From the NCBI RefSeq assembly GCF_002368075.1, contig NZ_AP018314.1:4927098-4991097 (forward strand): a stretch of 64,000 nt of DNA. Direction: 5' to 3'. This document shows, one piece after another, positions 37,231 to 46,737 of the stretch. A program made the translations under genes and the position numbers. This DNA is from Sphaerospermopsis kisseleviana NIES-73 (GTDB taxonomy: Bacteria; Cyanobacteriota; Cyanobacteriia; Cyanobacteriales; Nostocaceae). The notes beneath the pieces are model-generated. The model was not told the origin of the DNA. It made no database searches and worked only from the letters and a program-made list of their open reading frames with translations. The first letter of the stretch is position 1, and the number at the start of each line of letters is the position of its first letter.

Positions 37231-37905
37231 CTGATCACGGTAGATATGATGTCAGCATTTGTGTGAGCATTAAATTACCAGTGATTAGGAAAACAAGTTA
37301 ATATATTTTATGACATTCAACCAATAAAAGCTGCCAAACTCGTTACAGAAATAACATCACCTTGAATCTAAATTCATGCAATGTGAAAAAATACTTAAAC
37401 GGTTTTATCGAGATAAGAACAGAGTTTGTTTATGGTATTTTTTCCTTTTTACTTGCAATTCATTGAATAATTGACTTGCTGCTTTTCATTATTGAATTAA
37501 TACAAAGAATAGCACAATTTGAAAAAATAGAATAGTTCACAGACAGTAAGTTTTGAAAAATATTTTTGGCTCATGAACTCAGTTTTCAATATTCTATCAG
37601 GATCATGGTATATCCCTTTACTCGAATTTGGACAATAAAAGTTTTGTTTTAGGTGTGTTATTGTCATTTGCGCTTGCATTATCAAGAGTTTTAGAGCAAC
37701 TGTCTTGTAAGCAACAAATCATTAAATACACACATTGTTGATTTGAACATAAATGTTTTTTTCTCAGAGAAACATGATAATTAGGCTGTGGTATTTGATG
37801 AATTTATAAGATAACTCAGTTTGTTACTCAAATTGGTTATTTATAAAGCAAATCTTAATTTAGTAGCTGTAATTAATTGTATTAAGACCACAGGAGGAAC
37901 TTGTG

Positions 37906-38091
37906 ATGGAATCTTTATATTTTGACAACATCAATCGTTATTTGATCACAAAAATACAGATATCAAAGTTGATTCATGAACCTCTTATGTCATGTTTTCA
38001 AGAAAATATATTATTTGAGTTATTTTCAGTAACAATAACAAATAAGTCCATTTACTTTGTTGACAAAATTCATTTTTTTTGGCAGAATTAG
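37906..38091 (+). CDS. Possible 61-aa small protein upstream of hgdB
   Basis: CAGGAGGA (37891-37898) is an almost ideal ribosome-binding site seven bases before ATG 37906 (a GTG precedes it directly). The frame encodes MESLYFDNINRYLITKIQIS and ends VDKIHFFWQN. The residue mix is rich in I, F and N, as expected from AT-rich DNA, and I recognise no family. It could be a true small protein of the hgd region, the truncated start of a lost gene, or chance. Confidence 0.35.
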   Translation: MESLYFDNINRYLITKIQISKLIHEPLMSCFQENILFELFSVTITNKSIYFVDKIHFFWQN

Positions 38092-38323
38092 ATTGAACTT
38101 TTACAGATTTTTCGATTCACTTCTCTGGAAAATCGTTCTATCGGAAACACAAAATTATTAGTTAGCTATCTTGTATTTCTCGCTACTTTATCAAAGGCTA
38201 ATTAAAGATAAAACTGATGATACTTGCAAGCTAAATCACCGAGTTCAATCACTGTTGATTTTCCGGTTCATCTTGTTACCTGTAAAGATTGCAATAAACT
38301 ATCACAACACTTCATACACACAA

Positions 38324-38337
38324 GTAATGCGACTTAT
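38324..38337 (+). promoter_or_regulatory. NtcA-like site upstream of hgdB (weak)
   Basis: GTA-N8-TAT differs by one base from the NtcA consensus. No TAN3T -10 box sits at the usual 22-base distance (the best, TAGGTT, is about 29 bases away). Nitrogen control would suit a heterocyst gene, but the match alone is weak. Confidence 0.25.
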
Positions 38338-38431
38338 CCATTAGCTAAACTTCAGATGATAAAGGATAGGTTATTTTAGGTAATTTGCGCTATTAAAACT
38401 ATACCTGAGCAAAAATAACGGGAATAAAAAT

Positions 38432-39640
38432 ATGGCAGTAAATAAAGAAAGCCAACTATTAAAAAAAGCTACCAAGCAGTGGAAAATTATTCTAGTAGTT
38501 GCAACTGCGTTAACTGCTGGTTTAGGATCTTTCTACAGTTTTTCTCAATTAAAGGGAAAATCTAATTCTCCACTTCCCGCTACTGAAAACCCATCCTCTC
38601 AACCCACTCCTGTAAAATTTGCTGTCACTGCTTTAGGAAGACTACAACCCCAAGGGGAAATTACTTATTTATCTGCTCCTAATTCCATCAACGGTGTGCG
38701 TGTAGAAAAACTATTAGTAGCAGAAGGGGATGAAGTAACAGCAGGACAAACATTAGCTTATTTAGAAAACTATGAACGTTCAAAAACTGCAATCAAACAA
38801 GCTTTTGATAAATTATTAGTTGCTAAATCTAAACTAGCACAGGTAAAAGCTGGAGCAAAACCCGGAGATATTAACGCTCAAAAAGCAACAATTACTCGGT
38901 TAGAATCACAATTAAAAGGTGAAATTGCAGTACAAAACGCGACAATTAACCGCATTCAAGCTGAAGTAGAAAATGCTCAAAAAGAGAGCGATCGCTATCA
39001 GAAATTATACAAAGATGGCGCAATTTCTGCTTCCATTGCTGATGCCAAAACTTTACAACTAAAAACAGCCCAACAACAATTAACAGAAGCAAAAGCGACA
39101 CTGCAAAGAACCAAAAACACCTTACAAGATCAAATTCAAGAAGCAACTGCCAAACTCAACAGCATCAAAGAAGTACGTAGTGTAGATGTGGCATTAGCAG
39201 AAAGTGAAGTTAAAAGTGCAGAAACTGCCGTTCAACAAGCCAAAGCAGATCACGAATTAACTTACATCAAATCCCCCATAGATGGCAGAGTATTAAAAAT
39301 TCATGCCAAAAATGGCGAAGTAATAGCAACTTCTGGTTTTGCAGAACTTGGTAAAACCTCAGAAATGAATGTCATTGCTGAAGTTTATCAAACAGATATT
39401 CAAAAAGTGAGAGTTGGACAAAAAGCTAATCTTACCAGTGCTGCATTTTCAGGAAAACTACAGGGAACAGTCAAAGAAATTGGCTGGCAAATTGACAAAC
39501 AAAGCATCTTTAGTCTTAACCCCAACTCAGATACAGATCGCAGAATTGTCGAAGTAAAAATCGCCATTGATAAACCAGCAGACAGCCAAAAAGTATCTCG
39601 TTTAACTAACTTGCAGGTAGACGTTGCTATTCAGATTTAG
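38432..39640 (+). CDS. hgdB: DevB-like membrane-fusion protein of the glycolipid exporter
   Basis: This 402-residue HlyD-type periplasmic adaptor joins an inner-membrane ABC transporter to a TolC-type outer-membrane channel. One membrane segment lies near residues 19-38 (IILVVATALTAGLGSFYSF). A lipoyl half-motif (VEKLLVAEGDEVTAGQTLAYLEN) comes next, then a long coiled-coil hairpin (about 115-270), the second lipoyl half (YIKSPIDGRVLKIHAKNGEV) and beta-barrel domains. The family is DevB. Its position, heading the glycosyltransferase operon and divergent from hglE, corresponds to hgdB (all5347, by memory) of PCC 7120. It is followed by the permease gene. Confidence 0.87.
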   Translation: MAVNKESQLLKKATKQWKIILVVATALTAGLGSFYSFSQLKGKSNSPLPATENPSSQPTPVKFAVTALGRLQPQGEITYLSAPNSINGVRVEKLLVAEGDEVTAGQTLAYLENYERSKTAIKQAFDKLLVAKSKLAQVKAGAKPGDINAQKATITRLESQLKGEIAVQNATINRIQAEVENAQKESDRYQKLYKDGAISASIADAKTLQLKTAQQQLTEAKATLQRTKNTLQDQIQEATAKLNSIKEVRSVDVALAESEVKSAETAVQQAKADHELTYIKSPIDGRVLKIHAKNGEVIATSGFAELGKTSEMNVIAEVYQTDIQKVRVGQKANLTSAAFSGKLQGTVKEIGWQIDKQSIFSLNPNSDTDRRIVEVKIAIDKPADSQKVSRLTNLQVDVAIQI

Positions 39641-39735
39641 TCATTAGTAGGTGATTGGGAAAATTAACTAATGCCCAATGCCCCATGCCCAACTAATGAC
39701 TAATATCTAATGAGTAATATCTAATAACAAAATAT

Positions 39736-40914
39736 ATGACCATCAAAATACCTTTAGCATGGCTACAGTTAGCCCAGCAAAAACTCCGTTTTGTTGTCGC
39801 TGTAGCCGGAATAGCCTTTATTGTGCTGCTGATGTTTATTCAACTTGGTTTCCAAGATGCACTTTATTCTAGTGCTACAGCAGTACATCAAAATCTCAAA
39901 GGAGACTTATTTTTAGTTAGTTCTCAATACAAATCTTTGACCTCAAATCAAAGTTTTAATCGCAATCGTTTATATCAAACATTAGGGTTTAATGGTGTAG
40001 AATCAGTTAGCCCGATGTATTTGCAATTTGCAAAGCTAAAAAATCCAGAAACAGGCGAGAAATATTCTATTTATGTCATTGGTTTTGACCCCGGTAGACC
40101 AGTGATGAATATTCCCGAAGTGGAGCAGAATTTAGATAAACTCAAAATTCCTGATGTCATGTTGTTTGACAGATCCTCACGCCCTGAATTTGGTCCCATA
40201 GCCAAAAATTTTGAGAGAGGAAATACAGAACAAAAAATAGAAATTTTCGCATTTGATGCCTTGCAAGGTTATCGAGTCAGAGTAGGGGGTTTATTTAGTT
40301 TGGGTCCCTCCTTTGGTGTCGATGGCAATTTAATTGTCAGTGACTCAACTTTTGTAAAAATCAATCCCCTTGTACGTCCATCAGAAAAAATAGATGTAGG
40401 TATTGTTAAACTGAAACCAGGTGTTGATCCCAAAGAAGTGTTAAAAAAATTGCGGGACAATATACCTAATGATGTACAAATTTTCACTCGTCAACAATTC
40501 ATTGATTTTGAAAAAGAATATTGGGCTTCTAGAACACCCATTGGCTTTATTTTAAACTTAATGTTGACAATGGCTTCTGTCGTTGGCGTAGTCATTGTTT
40601 ATCAAATTCTTTATAGCAATATTGCTACCCAATTTATTGCCTACGCCACCTTAAAAGCTATCGGTTATGCCAATGGCTATTTATTAAATGTAGTTTTTCA
40701 ACAGGCACTCATTCTAGCTTTACTAGCTTATTTCCCAGGATTTATTATTTCAGTTGCTTTATATGATTTTGCTATGGAAGCAACTAAATTACCCATCGTG
40801 ATGACTTCTAATAATGCCATACTTGTTCTTACCTCTACAGTTTTGATTTGCATCACTTCCGGCGCATTAGCAATTAATAAACTGCGCTCCGCAGATCCAG
40901 CAGATATTTTCTAA
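39736..40914 (+). CDS. hgdC: DevC-like ABC permease of the glycolipid exporter
   Basis: A 392-residue MacB/DevC-type permease. The first membrane helix is at about 16-38, a large periplasmic domain spans about 40-265, and three C-terminal helices cover about 270-390 (FILNLMLTMASVVGVVIVYQ, ALILALLAYFPGFIISVAL, AILVLTSTVLICITSGALAI). The end NKLRSADPADIF is typical of the family. Gene order matches hgdC of PCC 7120. No DevA-type ATPase gene follows; the next gene is an epimerase. Short TAATATC repeats lie just before its start codon. Confidence 0.87.
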   Translation: MTIKIPLAWLQLAQQKLRFVVAVAGIAFIVLLMFIQLGFQDALYSSATAVHQNLKGDLFLVSSQYKSLTSNQSFNRNRLYQTLGFNGVESVSPMYLQFAKLKNPETGEKYSIYVIGFDPGRPVMNIPEVEQNLDKLKIPDVMLFDRSSRPEFGPIAKNFERGNTEQKIEIFAFDALQGYRVRVGGLFSLGPSFGVDGNLIVSDSTFVKINPLVRPSEKIDVGIVKLKPGVDPKEVLKKLRDNIPNDVQIFTRQQFIDFEKEYWASRTPIGFILNLMLTMASVVGVVIVYQILYSNIATQFIAYATLKAIGYANGYLLNVVFQQALILALLAYFPGFIISVALYDFAMEATKLPIVMTSNNAILVLTSTVLICITSGALAINKLRSADPADIF

Positions 40915-40955
40915 ATCGTCAATAAATTAACTCAGAATATTCACTAATCAATACT

Positions 40956-41960
40956 ATGGACATCAAAAACAAAACCATTCTCATTACCGGCACTGACGAA
41001 TTTATTGGCTCTCGTGCAGCAGAATTAGCAATATCTCAAGGCATGAAAGTCAAAGGTTTACAAACTTCTCAAGTACAGGATAAAAACCTCCAAAACTTAG
41101 GAGTAGAAATTATTGTTGGTAGCATCACTGACGATAAAATAGCCCAAAAAGCTTGTCAGGGAGTAGACATTATTTTACACACTGCCCAACTAGCAGAAGA
41201 AGCAGGAGACATTAAAAGTTTTCGAGAAATTAATGTAGGAGGTACTGTCAACATAGCTAAAGCTGCTAAACAAGCAGGTGTGAAAACATTTGTTCATCTT
41301 TCCACTGTCTTAGTTTATGGCTTTAACTATAGCGATAATATTGCCGAAATAGGAACATTATCTAGTGATAATAACCCCTATTGTCAAACTAAAATTGAAG
41401 CAGAAACAGAAGTTTTAAAACTTAACTCATCCCCAGATTTTGGAGTGATCATAATTCGCGCTGGAGATGTTTATGGTCCGGGTAGTATTCCTTGGATAGT
41501 GCGCCCAGTATTAATGATGCGTCAAAAATTATTTGCCTATGCCAATGATGGTAAAGGTGTGATGAATCATCTTTATGTTGATAACTTAATTGATGCCATC
41601 TTTTTAGCAATAGAAAAAGAAGCTTATGGCGAAATATTTAATATTACAGATGGTGAAAAAACTTCTTGGAAAGAATATTTTATTCACCTCGCAGCAATGG
41701 AAGGTTTACCTGCTCCCATGTCCTTGCCTAAGGAAGAAATGAAATTGTTTCTTAAAGTGCGTAACCAAGGACAAAAACTATTTCGCAAAAAAGCTGATAT
41801 CCTCCCAGAGTCAGTAGACTTTATGAGTCGTCCTTATGCTTATTCTATTGCTAAAGCTACAAGTTTATTAAACTATAAACCCAAAGTTGATTTAGAAGAA
41901 GGCATGAAACGTACTCATCAATGGTTACAAAAAACCGACATCCAAAAATTGATGAAATAA
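40956..41960 (+). CDS. hgdA: NAD-dependent epimerase/dehydratase-family protein
   Basis: This 334-residue extended SDR corresponds by position to hgdA (all5345, by memory), which is needed for heterocyst glycolipid deposition. The nucleotide loop is unusual: ITGTDEFIGSRAAE, with Asp-Glu where the family has a small residue and Gly. The catalytic motif YCQTKIEAE keeps Tyr and Lys, and the Ser/Thr partner is in HLSTVLVYG. RAGDVYGPGS and FNITDGEKTSWKEYF are typical of the family. The substrate could be a lipid alcohol/ketone or a sugar nucleotide; the sequence alone does not decide. Confidence 0.8.
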   Translation: MDIKNKTILITGTDEFIGSRAAELAISQGMKVKGLQTSQVQDKNLQNLGVEIIVGSITDDKIAQKACQGVDIILHTAQLAEEAGDIKSFREINVGGTVNIAKAAKQAGVKTFVHLSTVLVYGFNYSDNIAEIGTLSSDNNPYCQTKIEAETEVLKLNSSPDFGVIIIRAGDVYGPGSIPWIVRPVLMMRQKLFAYANDGKGVMNHLYVDNLIDAIFLAIEKEAYGEIFNITDGEKTSWKEYFIHLAAMEGLPAPMSLPKEEMKLFLKVRNQGQKLFRKKADILPESVDFMSRPYAYSIAKATSLLNYKPKVDLEEGMKRTHQWLQKTDIQKLMK

Positions 41961-42146
41961 GTAATCAGTAATGTAAGTATTCAGCTATCAGTCATCAGCC
42001 CATAGCCAGGATTCAGGCGTTTTTAGTTCAGGAATGTTATCTACATCTATTTCTTTTGATTCTTTTTATTTCAATCTTTCATTTACATAGCTGATAACTG
42101 ACGGCTGAATGCTTACTCAGTAATATATTTTTGTCGGGAATGGCGT

Positions 42147-43142
42147 ATGTATAAACCTCAAGCAAAATTAAGTATTGGATTACCTGTATACAACGGCGAA
42201 AAATTTATAAAACAGTCTCTAGATTCTCTGCTAAATCAGACATTTAGTGATTTTGAGTTAATTATTTCAGATAACGCTTCCACAGATAATACTGAAGAAA
42301 TTTGTAGAAATTACGCTGCACAAGATCATCGCATTCGTTACTATCGTAATCCTACTAATATCGGTTGCGCTTGTAATTTTAACCGCGTTTTTGAATTATC
42401 GAATAGTGAATACTTTAAATGGGCAGCTTACGACGATTTACACGCTCCTGATTTTCTCAGTAAATGTATACAGGTACTTGAGGAAAATCCACATTATATC
42501 TTATGCCATTTCCACACATATCTGATTGATGAACAGGGTAATTTTTTCCAAAACTATGAAATTAAACTCAATACTAACTCAGAAAAAACACAGATCAGAT
42601 TTGAAGAATTCCTCACTAAACATCTCTGTTATCAAATGTATGGAGTCATTCGCAAAAGTTCCTTACAAAAAATCACTCCTATGGGTGGTTATGGCAATGC
42701 AGATGGAATTTTATTATTAAGACTTGGTACAGTTGGCCAGTTTTATGAAATTCCCGAATACTTATTTTTTGCCAGGATTCATCCCCAACAATCTTTGAGT
42801 ATGTTTTTTCCAAGTTACCTGTCTTTTACTCAGAAAGATCCTCAATATTCATTAGATATGTTACCAGATTTCTATGAGTATTCAATTTGGTTTGATTCAG
42901 GTAACAAAGGCAAACTTTTATTTCCCCATTGGCGCATTCTCAAAGAATATTTACTTTCAGTCAGTCAAAGTTCACTGAATTTATATGAGCAAATATTGTG
43001 TTATTTGATTATTGTTAAAAAGCTATCTGGAACAGAATCTTTATTACTTAAAGATTTGTGGATGGCTGCTAAAATTTTGCGTTCCCCAAGAACCAAAACC
43101 AAGAGTAATTTAAGTTTGGCTAATGAATATTTAAGCAATTAA
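42147..43142 (+). CDS. Glycosyltransferase family 2
   Basis: This 331-residue cytoplasmic GT-A fold enzyme opens with KLSIGLPVYNGEKFIKQSLD and SDNASTDNT. The metal-binding acidic motif is in KWAAYDDLHAPDF. It has no membrane segments. The start at ATG 42147 (MYKPQAKLS) is the only good one; a repeat-rich 186-base gap separates it from hgdA. In the hgd operon it may glycosylate heterocyst glycolipids or a related envelope polymer. The donor and acceptor cannot be read from the sequence. Confidence 0.83.
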   Translation: MYKPQAKLSIGLPVYNGEKFIKQSLDSLLNQTFSDFELIISDNASTDNTEEICRNYAAQDHRIRYYRNPTNIGCACNFNRVFELSNSEYFKWAAYDDLHAPDFLSKCIQVLEENPHYILCHFHTYLIDEQGNFFQNYEIKLNTNSEKTQIRFEEFLTKHLCYQMYGVIRKSSLQKITPMGGYGNADGILLLRLGTVGQFYEIPEYLFFARIHPQQSLSMFFPSYLSFTQKDPQYSLDMLPDFYEYSIWFDSGNKGKLLFPHWRILKEYLLSVSQSSLNLYEQILCYLIIVKKLSGTESLLLKDLWMAAKILRSPRTKTKSNLSLANEYLSN

Positions 43143-43166
43143 TCTACAGGCTATATCTCACAGCTT

Positions 43167-43634
43167 ATGTTAAAAATATCTCGCCTTTCTTATCTATTGC
43201 TGACGACTGTTTTAAGTTTCAGTTGTGCTAACACTGCCCATGCACAAACTACCACGGCATTAACTGTAGTCGTGAATGGAATAAGTAACAAAACAGGTGA
43301 AATTTGTTTCCGAATTTATAACTCTGAAAAAGGCTTTCCTATGAGTAGTTCTAGTGAAGTTCAAAGTGGCTGCACTAAAATTACTGGTAGTTCTGTGAAA
43401 AAAGTATTTTCTGGTTTAAAACCAGGAACTTATGCAGTAGCAGTAGTTGATGATCAAAATGGCGATCGCAAACTCAATAAAGACTTTTTTGGTATTCCCA
43501 CAGAAGGTTTTGGTATTTCCAGAAATCCCATTGTCTCTATCCAAACTGGTACACCAAAATTTAAACAAGCCAGTTTTAAAATGACTAAAAATACCACCAT
43601 TAACATCAACATGAAATATTCCCTTGATCCATAA
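43167..43634 (+). CDS. Secreted DUF2141 protein
   Basis: A 155-residue protein with a cleavable signal peptide (MLKISRLSYLLLTTVLSFSC, cut probably after AHA). One DUF2141 domain follows: GISNKTGEICFRIYNSEKGF, then GLKPGTYAVAVVDDQNGDRK and the FGIPTEGFGISRNP motif. The domain is a beta sandwich of unknown role. Its place between two glycosyltransferase genes is shared with the PCC 7120 hgd cluster as I remember it, hinting at an envelope role during glycolipid layer formation. Confidence 0.82.
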   Translation: MLKISRLSYLLLTTVLSFSCANTAHAQTTTALTVVVNGISNKTGEICFRIYNSEKGFPMSSSSEVQSGCTKITGSSVKKVFSGLKPGTYAVAVVDDQNGDRKLNKDFFGIPTEGFGISRNPIVSIQTGTPKFKQASFKMTKNTTININMKYSLDP

Positions 43635-43639
43635 GTAAT

Positions 43640-43826
43640 TGGTGATTTGTGACTGGTGACTGGTGACTGGTGACTGGTGACTGGTGATTGGGTTATTTAC
43701 CTCCCCATTACCAATTACCTATTACCAATTACCTATTACCAATTACCTATTACCTATTACCAATTACCTATTACCTATTACCTATTCCCTATTCCCTATT
43801 CCCTATTCCCCATGACTAATGACTAA
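43640..43826. repeat. Heptamer arrays (GACTGGT)n, (ACCTATT/ACCAATT)n, (CCCTATT)n
   Basis: Nearly the whole gap between the DUF2141 gene and the next glycosyltransferase is tandem repeat. GACTGGT units occupy 43650-43690, TTACCAATTACC/TTACCTA units 43705-43785, CCCTATT units 43785-43810, and finally TAATGAC units, the last of which supplies the ATG at 43826. Confidence 0.92.
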
Positions 43827-45085
43827 TGAAAGATTTGACCGCATTTCTGTCTAATTCTTTGATAGGTTGGCTGGTAATTCAGGTATGTTTAATGCTAATA
43901 TTTTTATGGTATTTGCGAACCTATAAACAACCATTCTTATCAGATAACCAACTACCAAAAACGGCAGTAATTCTTTGTTTACGAGGTGCTGATCCATTTT
44001 TACCTAATTGTGTGCGATCGCTCTTAAATCAAAACTACCCAGAGTACGATTTAAAGCTGATCATTGATAGTCCAGAAGATCCAGCTTTTAAAATTGCCAA
44101 AGAAGTCATCGCTGAAACTAAAGCCACTAATTTCCAAATTAGCACCCTCAGAACAGTACGTCATAATTGTAGTCTCAAATGCAGTTCTTTAGTACAAGCA
44201 GTTTCCGATTTAGATGACTCTTACCAAGTAATTGCCTTAGTAGATGCTGATACCATCGTCCACAAAAATTGGTTAAGAGAATTAGTTAGTCCCCTCACCG
44301 ATGAAAAAGTGGGAATAACAACAGGAAACCGTTGGTATGTACCCACAGGAAAATATTGGGGTTCTTTAATACGCTACGCTGGTAACGTTTCTACTGTCGT
44401 GCAAATGTTCCTCTTTCAAGTTCCTTGGGGTGGGAGTTTAGCAATTAAAAAACACCTCCTCCAACAAACAGAAATACTGGAAAAATGGGGAGCAGCATTT
44501 GGTGACGATATGCTCCTACACAAAGTCATCAAAAAACACGGATGGAAAATTAAATTTGTCCCTTCTTTGTTAATGGTAAACCGAGAAGAAAGCAATTTAT
44601 CTACTTTATTTCCATCTCTCCAACGCTTAATACTTTGTTCTCGACTTTATCACCCCAATTGGTTAGCATTAGTCAGTGATGCAGTTTCCAGTATTCTCTT
44701 TCCTACCCTCACCATTTTCTTAGCTTTAGGATTGTTTTTAGCCACAGAATGGAATACAGCATTTTCCTTATTTAAATCCTATAGCATCTACACAATTGGA
44801 TTACTCTTGTTAATGCTAGTCATGGAACTAGGAGTACAAGAAATAATTCGCTCTCAAGGACAACCAATTCCAGAAATTTCACTCACCAACATCCTCAAAA
44901 TGTTCATTGCTATTCCTTTAACACAATGGGTTTATGGTTTAGCAATGTTATCTTCTCTGGGGATGTCAACAGTGACATGGCGAGGACTTACCTATAAAAT
45001 TCAAAGTCCCTGGCATATTCGCTTAGTTGAATATCATCCTTATCAATGGTTAGATCAACCAATTGATCCGAAAATTTCTCTCTAG
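43826..45085 (+). CDS. Membrane glycosyltransferase, ceramide-glucosyltransferase-like GT2/GT21
   Basis: This 419-residue protein has one N-terminal membrane helix, a GT-A catalytic domain and three or four C-terminal helices. Motifs resemble ceramide glucosyltransferases: ILCLRGADPFLPNCVRSLL, then ALVDADTIVHKNWLREL (DxD), then GGSLAIKKHLL and GAAFGDDMLLHKVIKKHG. The usual Q/(R)xxRW element appears as SLQRLILCSRLYHPNW. It could glycosylate a long-chain lipid at the inner membrane, which fits a glycolipid operon. The start codon ATG lies in a TAATGAC repeat and has no obvious ribosome-binding site. Confidence 0.8.
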   Translation: MKDLTAFLSNSLIGWLVIQVCLMLIFLWYLRTYKQPFLSDNQLPKTAVILCLRGADPFLPNCVRSLLNQNYPEYDLKLIIDSPEDPAFKIAKEVIAETKATNFQISTLRTVRHNCSLKCSSLVQAVSDLDDSYQVIALVDADTIVHKNWLRELVSPLTDEKVGITTGNRWYVPTGKYWGSLIRYAGNVSTVVQMFLFQVPWGGSLAIKKHLLQQTEILEKWGAAFGDDMLLHKVIKKHGWKIKFVPSLLMVNREESNLSTLFPSLQRLILCSRLYHPNWLALVSDAVSSILFPTLTIFLALGLFLATEWNTAFSLFKSYSIYTIGLLLLMLVMELGVQEIIRSQGQPIPEISLTNILKMFIAIPLTQWVYGLAMLSSLGMSTVTWRGLTYKIQSPWHIRLVEYHPYQWLDQPIDPKISL

Positions 45086-45235
45086 TCATACTCTTGATAG
45101 AAATTCAGAAGCTTGTCTGTAATTTGATTGGGAATTATAATTGGGAATTTTATTAATTATCAGCGCAAAAACCAAAAGTTTCATGATAGTTCCTGCGTAA
45201 ATCCTGAAACCAGCACTAAAATCATTGAAACAAAA

Positions 45236-46498
45236 ATGACAAAACAAACCCTCCGCATTGCCTTATTTACTGGCTTATATTCTCCTTTCTTAACAGGAGT
45301 ATCCGTTGCTGTACATCAGCGCGTCCATTGGTTACTTGAACAAGGACACGAAGTTTTTCTTATTCACCCACAAATCAATAATAAGTTCAGTAAACAAGTT
45401 GGGAAACGTCCAATGGCAGGACTAGAAGAACTACAATCTTTTGCCAACTTTTCCTCCTATGCTTTTCCCACAGAACCGCTAATATTCTATAAATCTCTGC
45501 CCCAACCTCTAAACTATCGTCATTGGAGCGATACTCAATTACTAGAAAAGTTTCAACCTGATATCATTGTAGTTGAAGAAGCAGCCCAAATGAGAGGGCT
45601 ATATTCAGTTTTTCTGCAAGGTTATGGCAGACCTGTAGGAGTTGATTATGCGAAACGTACTAAAACACCCATCATCTCCGTTTTTCATACCGATATCGTT
45701 GCCTATATCCGATATTATTTAGGTGATTTCCTATTCGGATTGATGCGTCCCATAATTCCATTATTAGTTAAGCAATTTAGTAATGCTTACACCCTCAATA
45801 TATTTTCTTCTAGGGAACAACTTTCCAAGTACCAAAAACTAGAATGTCTACGCGGTGAATACGTCCCCTATCAAGGAATTAACTGTGAAAAATTCCATCC
45901 CCGCAACATCTGTTATGATCCAATTCCTAACGATAAAAGACCTACAATTTTATTTGTAGGACGCATCACTGCCGAGAAAAATGTCACACAACTTTTAGAT
46001 GCTTATCCCTTGATAGCTGCTCAAATTCCTGATGTCCATTTAGTCATCGTTGGTAGCGGTCCATTAGATCAAGAAATTCGTCGTCGCGCTCAAAAATTCC
46101 TCCACGGTGTAACGCTTTGGGGTGAGTCCCACGGTACTGAACTTTTAGGATGGTTTGCTAGAGCAGATGTTTTTATTAACCCTTCAGTAACGGAAAACTT
46201 CTGCACTACAAATAACGAAGCTTTAGCATCAGGAACTCCTGTAGTCGCCGCTATGGCTCCCTCAACCACTGAACAAGTAACAGTTGGTTATAATGGTTTT
46301 CTAGCTCAACCCAACAACGCCCAAGATTTCGCCGAGAAGATAATTGCAATACTGCAAAATCCTGAACTCAAAGCCCAATTATCTGCACAAGCTCGTCCTT
46401 CTATCTTAGAGTTTGATTGGTCAGTATGTAGCCAAAAATTTGAAGATAAGCTATACCAGTTAGTTGGTATACCCCAAATAGTTAAGTCTTCCTCATAA
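45236..46498 (+). CDS. hglT: Heterocyst glycolipid glycosyltransferase, GT4 family
   Basis: This 420-residue GT-B enzyme has an N-terminal glycine loop in ALFTGLYSPFLTGVSVAV, a central IISVFHTDIVAYIRYY segment, the donor-site region RPTILFVGRITAEKNV, and the E-x7-E motif in TENFCTTNNEALASGTPVV. I choose ATG 45236 (MTKQTLRIALFTG) because the fold begins there; a TTG at 45128 would add 36 poorly ordered residues. Gene order from hgdB through this gene (seven genes) agrees with all5347 to all5341 of PCC 7120 as I remember it. The last of these, HglT, adds glucose to the long-chain aglycone. A terminator follows at 46709. Confidence 0.85.
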   Translation: MTKQTLRIALFTGLYSPFLTGVSVAVHQRVHWLLEQGHEVFLIHPQINNKFSKQVGKRPMAGLEELQSFANFSSYAFPTEPLIFYKSLPQPLNYRHWSDTQLLEKFQPDIIVVEEAAQMRGLYSVFLQGYGRPVGVDYAKRTKTPIISVFHTDIVAYIRYYLGDFLFGLMRPIIPLLVKQFSNAYTLNIFSSREQLSKYQKLECLRGEYVPYQGINCEKFHPRNICYDPIPNDKRPTILFVGRITAEKNVTQLLDAYPLIAAQIPDVHLVIVGSGPLDQEIRRRAQKFLHGVTLWGESHGTELLGWFARADVFINPSVTENFCTTNNEALASGTPVVAAMAPSTTEQVTVGYNGFLAQPNNAQDFAEKIIAILQNPELKAQLSAQARPSILEFDWSVCSQKFEDKLYQLVGIPQIVKSSS

Positions 46499-46708
46499 TT
46501 ATTAGCACCCACAGGTTAAAAAAAGCCAATTTGGCTACATATCTTTGATTATGTTTGGTAGAGTATTCCAGTAATTGACCTGTGGGCTTTTAGGTTACAA
46601 GTTGCAGACACGAGCAAACTTTGCCACGGTTTTATCAGCAGAGACATGACCTACTCTCACTGATGATCATCCTGGTATTGCCCTCAACTGTGCCTAAAAA
46701 TCTTTAGA

Positions 46709-46737
46709 CCTCATAAGTCATGACTTATGGGGTTTTT
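46709..46737 (+). terminator. Terminator of the hgd/hglT operon
   Basis: CCTCATAAGTC and GACTTATGGGG (46709-46732) form an 11-bp stem with one G-T pair and a two-base loop, followed by TTTTT at 46733-46737. It is the first strong terminator after hglT. Confidence 0.75.

Larger units (their letters stand above)
36806..38431. other. 1.6-kb divergent control region between hgl and hgd operons
   Basis: AT-rich spacer separating the leftward PKS operon from the rightward hgd/glycosyltransferase operon. Three phased TTGGTTA repeats lie at 37196-37230. A small open frame with a strong ribosome-binding site occupies 37906-38091. A GTA-N8-TAT sequence (38324-38337), one base from the NtcA consensus GTA-N8-TAC, lies about 95 bases before hgdB. 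I see no TCCGGA-type heterocyst motif near the hglE start. The length suggests long leaders for one or both operons. Confidence 0.6.

Noticed and set aside
37497-37685. Minus-strand 62-residue frame in the hgl/hgd spacer
   Set aside because: No ribosome-binding site, no recognisable pattern and composition expected of AT-rich noncoding DNA.
43640-43826. Possible CRISPR-like array
   Set aside because: The units are contiguous heptamers without spacers, and no cas genes are in the window.
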